This document shows positions 6,286 to 8,124 of a stretch of DNA of 8,124 bases, in pieces. A program made the translations under genes and the position numbers. The DNA comes from an uncultured Ruminococcus sp. (lineage in GTDB: Bacteria; Bacillota; Clostridia; Oscillospirales; Acutalibacteraceae), in NCBI GenBank assembly GCA_902767285.1, contig CACXHC010000219.1:1-8124 (forward strand), written 5' to 3'. Within the stretch, counting starts at the first letter, position 1. Every line of letters starts with the position of its first letter. A model generated the notes under the pieces. That model searched no databases, was not told the origin of the DNA, and worked only from the letters and a program-made list of their open reading frames with translations.

Positions 6286-6425
6286 ATTTACAAAAAAAAG
6301 TTTTTTCTCTTCTTTTTTTTCAAAAAAAGAAGAGAAAAAAATCCAACTGTAACGCAAAGCCTAACTTACACGAACTAAAGTTTTTTTTGCTTCTTTTTTT
6401 TTCAAAAAAAAGAAGAGAAAAGAAG
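6286..6425 (+). repeat. Compound AT-rich hairpin repeat, copy 2
   Basis: This is the second full copy of the element at 1-137, in direct orientation and about 140 bases long. The 43-base linker is the same apart from one base (GCCTAAC for GCATAAC). Its hairpins are at 6307-6334, where CTCTTC pairs with GAAGAG and lengthens the stem, and at 6390-6415. The repeat ends one base before the -35 box of tgt. With copy 1 it brackets the secDF and oxidoreductase block; with the inverted half copy after yajC it brackets tgt-yajC. Confidence 0.85.
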
Positions 6426-6426
6426 A

Positions 6427-6455
6427 TTGAAAACAAACGAAATATATGATAAAAT
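6427..6455 (+). promoter_or_regulatory. Promoter of tgt
   Basis: TTGAAA (6427-6432) and TAAAAT (6450-6455) are 17 bases apart, each one base from consensus. The -35 box follows the repeat at once, so the A/T-rich repeat could influence promoter activity. AGGAGG at 6471-6476 sits 7 bases before the tgt ATG. Confidence 0.75.
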
Positions 6456-6483
6456 ACAGGTAACACACACAGGAGGATAAAAA

Positions 6484-7620
6484 ATGGCGAAATACAATCT
6501 AATAAAAAAAGCAGGCAGTGCAAGGCGAGGAAGTTTCGAAACGGTTCACGGAACTATTCAAACTCCCGCTTTTATGAATGTCGCTACTGCGGGAGCAATA
6601 AAAGGTGCTGTTTCGGCACTCGATTTAAAAGAAATAAAATGTCAAGTTCAACTTTGTAATACTTATCATCTGCATTTGCGACCCGGTGACGAAAACATCA
6701 AAAAATTGGGCGGTATACGAAATTTTACTCGCTGGGATGGTGCTGTTCTTACTGACAGCGGCGGTTTTCAGGTGTTCTCTTTGGCGAAACTTAGAAATAT
6801 TACTGAAGAAGGTGTCACTTTCGCTTCTCACATTGACGGTCACCGCATATTTATGGGGCCTGAACAAAGTATGCAGATTCAGTCAAATCTTGCGTCAACT
6901 ATCGCTATGGCTTTTGATGAGTGTATCGAAAATCCTGCCGAGTACGGATACACAAAACAAAGCTGTGAACGCACTTTTAGATGGCTCGTTCGCTGTAAAA
7001 ACGAACTCGACCGTCTCAACTCCCTCGATGATACTTTGAATAATCAACAACTGCTCTTCGGAATAAATCAGGGGAGTATCTACAAAGATATTCGTATTGA
7101 CCACATGAAAAAAATTGCCGAACTCGATTTGCCCGGATACGCTATCGGCGGTCTTGCGGTGGGCGAAACTACTCAGCAAATGTACGATATTATAGAATCT
7201 GTGGAGCCGTTTATGCCCGAAAATAAACCTCGCTACCTAATGGGTGTAGGAACTCCTGCAAATATTCTTGAGGCGGTTAAACGTGGAATCGACATTTTCG
7301 ACTGCGTTATGCCTTCACGAAATGCCCGTCATGCTCATGTTTTCACTTGGGAGGGTTGTCGAAATCTCAAAAACGCCAAATATACTCTCGACCAATCCCA
7401 AATAGACGAATTTTGTCAATGCCCCGTTTGCCGAAATTTTACAAGAGCTTATCTGCATCACCTTATAAAAAGCGAAGAAATGCTCGGTATGCGTTTGGCG
7501 GTCATTCATAATCTGTATTTCTACAATGACCTTATGGAGAAAATCCGTGAATCGCTCGATAATGATTCGTTCGATTCTTTCTACTGCGAAAATATCGAAA
7601 ATCTCGGCAAGCGTATATAA
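6484..7620 (+). CDS. tgt: tRNA-guanine transglycosylase (queuosine synthesis)
   Basis: This enzyme swaps guanine-34 of tRNAs for Asp, Asn, His and Tyr with preQ1, the precursor of queuosine. The 378 residues match bacterial Tgt. Catalytic features: Asp91 in TDSGGFQVFSL (90-100), Asp145 in AMAFDEC (141-147), the GINQGS loop (193-198), the GGLAVGE motif (222-228), and the nucleophile Asp273 in FDCVMPSRNARHAHVFT (272-288). The zinc site is complete: Cys311, Cys313, Cys316 and His342. The stretch reads RNARHAH where RNARHGH or RNARNG is common, a minor variation. The start has AGGAGG at ideal spacing and MAKYNLIKKAGSARRG is a normal N-terminus. Most relatives place yajC next, as here; secD and secF usually follow but do not. 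Confidence 0.97.
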   Translation: MAKYNLIKKAGSARRGSFETVHGTIQTPAFMNVATAGAIKGAVSALDLKEIKCQVQLCNTYHLHLRPGDENIKKLGGIRNFTRWDGAVLTDSGGFQVFSLAKLRNITEEGVTFASHIDGHRIFMGPEQSMQIQSNLASTIAMAFDECIENPAEYGYTKQSCERTFRWLVRCKNELDRLNSLDDTLNNQQLLFGINQGSIYKDIRIDHMKKIAELDLPGYAIGGLAVGETTQQMYDIIESVEPFMPENKPRYLMGVGTPANILEAVKRGIDIFDCVMPSRNARHAHVFTWEGCRNLKNAKYTLDQSQIDEFCQCPVCRNFTRAYLHHLIKSEEMLGMRLAVIHNLYFYNDLMEKIRESLDNDSFDSFYCENIENLGKRI

Positions 7621-7626
7621 AAAAAG

Positions 7627-7655
7627 TTGCATTATCATAATTTTCATGATATAAT
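7627..7655 (+). promoter_or_regulatory. Promoter of yajC
   Basis: TTGCAT (7627-7632) and TATAAT (7650-7655) are 17 bases apart, with a perfect -10 box. It begins 7 bases after the tgt stop, so yajC can be transcribed on its own as well as by read-through, since no terminator separates the genes. TATCAT (7633-7638) and ATGATA (7646-7651) form a short inverted repeat across the spacer that could be an operator; that is tentative. Confidence 0.75.
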
Positions 7656-7692
7656 ACTTTTGCTTTAATTTTTTATAAAAGGAGTTTACAGT

Positions 7693-8019
7693 ATGGGAAA
7701 TCTTAACGACAGCACCGGCGGTATGATTCAACTTGTATTGACTACCGTGTTTTTTGTGGCAATTCTTTATTTTATGCTTATCAGACCTCAATCTAAAAAA
7801 CAAAAAGAAGAAGAACAAATGCGTTCTAATCTCGAAATCGGAGACGAAATTGTTACTATCGGCGGAATTGTTGGCAGAGTCGTTAATATCAACGATAACG
7901 ATGATACCATGATTATCGAAACAGGTGCCGACAGAACTAAATTAAAATTGAAAAAATGGGCCTTGAATGCCGTTAATAACAATAAGGATTCCGATACCAA
8001 CAAAAAAAGTAAAAAATAA
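7693..8019 (+). CDS. yajC: Sec translocase accessory protein YajC
   Basis: YajC is a small single-span membrane protein that associates with SecD and SecF in the Sec holotranslocon; its exact role is unsettled. The 108 residues include a short N-terminus, a membrane segment at about 11-29 (MIQLVLTTVFFVAILYFML), the hallmark RPQSKKQKEEE (31-41) right after it, and the conserved GDEIVTIGGIVGRV (50-63). The C-terminus is rich in Lys, Asn and Asp and ends KKSKK. AAAGGAG (7678-7684) lies 8 bases before the ATG. In most Clostridia secD and secF follow; here they lie on the opposite strand more than 5 kb away, and a repeat follows yajC instead. Confidence 0.96.
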   Translation: MGNLNDSTGGMIQLVLTTVFFVAILYFMLIRPQSKKQKEEEQMRSNLEIGDEIVTIGGIVGRVVNINDNDDTMIIETGADRTKLKLKKWALNAVNNNKDSDTNKKSKK

Positions 8020-8027
8020 TTTTAGCT

Positions 8028-8078
8028 GCTTCTTTTTTCTTCTTTTTTTTGAAAAAAAAAGAAGCAAAAAAAACTTTT
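8028..8078 (-). repeat. Half copy of the hairpin repeat after yajC, inverted
   Basis: CTTC plus a T-run (8039-8050), G, then an A-run plus GAAG (8052-8064) and CAAAAAAAACTTTT (8065-8078) is the reverse complement of the right-hand unit of the repeats at 1-137 and 6286-6425. The linker and second unit are missing. Relative to yajC it has the same orientation that copy 1 has relative to secF, so both sit as 3' hairpins. Terminator activity is possible but no long T-tract follows. Confidence 0.75.
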
Positions 8079-8124
8079 ACTATATAAATTTTATGTGGTT
8101 CAACGAACATTCTATAAACTGAAA

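Larger units (their letters stand above)
5942..6483. other. 541-base intergenic region between two divergent operons
   Basis: No convincing gene lies here. From left to right it holds the leader and promoter of the ATPase/oxidoreductase operon (5942-6011), a GC-tipped hairpin repeat (6037-6092), a structured stretch (6100-6205), an intrinsic terminator pointing rightwards (6208-6249), a short AT-rich gap, a full copy of the compound repeat (6286-6425), and the tgt promoter and ribosome binding site (6427-6483). Confidence 0.85.

Noticed and set aside
1..6425. Possible insertion sequence, composite transposon or CRISPR array
   Set aside because: No transposase gene, no terminal inverted repeats of an insertion sequence and no visible target duplication. 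The repeats are two distant copies plus a half copy, not regularly spaced units with spacers.
6427..6483. preQ1 riboswitch upstream of tgt
   Set aside because: Only about 20 bases lie between the likely transcription start and the ribosome binding site, too short for the aptamer, and no matching pseudoknot sequence is seen.
6320..6523. Minus-strand open frame of 67 codons rich in Phe and Leu
   Set aside because: It is the translation of the A/T-run repeat and the start of tgt on the wrong strand.
7315..7818. Minus-strand open frame of 167 codons
   Set aside because: It lies opposite the end of tgt and the start of yajC and covers the yajC promoter. Its composition is that of an antisense shadow, with no ribosome binding site.

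Overview
The window looks like chromosomal DNA from a low-GC, anaerobic Gram-positive bacterium, most likely a Clostridia member of the Ruminococcaceae/Oscillospiraceae type. The reasons are AT-rich DNA, strong AGGAGG-type ribosome binding sites, near-consensus sigma-A promoters with 17-base spacers, a ferredoxin-dependent 2-oxoacid oxidoreductase, separate SecD and SecF proteins, and a tgt-yajC pair. The genus is an inference and cannot be settled from this sequence alone. All eight protein families recognised by function are ordinary ones; the ninth gene is an uncharacterised P-loop ATPase. The unusual material lies in gene order and in the non-coding repeats.

Left part (1-2647): a compound AT-rich hairpin repeat (1-137) abuts the stop codon of secF. 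secD and secF are co-transcribed on the minus strand with a 1-base overlap. They have their own perfect TTGACA-N17-TATAAT promoter and a leader of about 105 bases.

Middle (2685-6011): a tightly packed minus-strand operon encodes an uncharacterised MinD/ParA-like ATPase, then the delta (ferredoxin), alpha, beta (TPP) and gamma subunits of a 2-oxoacid:ferredoxin oxidoreductase, most like the branched-chain (2-oxoisovalerate, VOR) type. The genes are coupled by short gaps and overlaps. The first two use TTG and GTG start codons, and a TTGACT-N17-TACAAT promoter lies upstream. This enzyme oxidatively decarboxylates branched 2-oxoacids to acyl-CoA and reduces ferredoxin; with ferredoxin supplied it can also run in reverse.

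The 541-base intergenic region (5942-6483) contains no credible gene. It holds the VOR promoter, a long GC-tipped hairpin repeat, a structured stretch ending in a perfect rho-independent terminator with no gene before it, a second copy of the 1-137 repeat, and the tgt promoter.

Right part (6427-8124): on the plus strand, tgt (tRNA-guanine transglycosylase, queuosine pathway) and yajC (Sec translocase accessory protein) each have a good promoter. A half copy of the repeat follows yajC in inverted orientation. The last 46 bases (8079-8124) show nothing recognisable.

tgt, yajC, secD and secF usually lie in that order on one strand. Here the VOR operon separates the two halves, they face opposite ways, and repeats mark each boundary. 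This suggests past rearrangement at the repeats. I did not find a convincing novel defence or mobile system. The best leads are the repeat family, the orphan terminator with its folded upstream region, and the ATPase heading the VOR operon.
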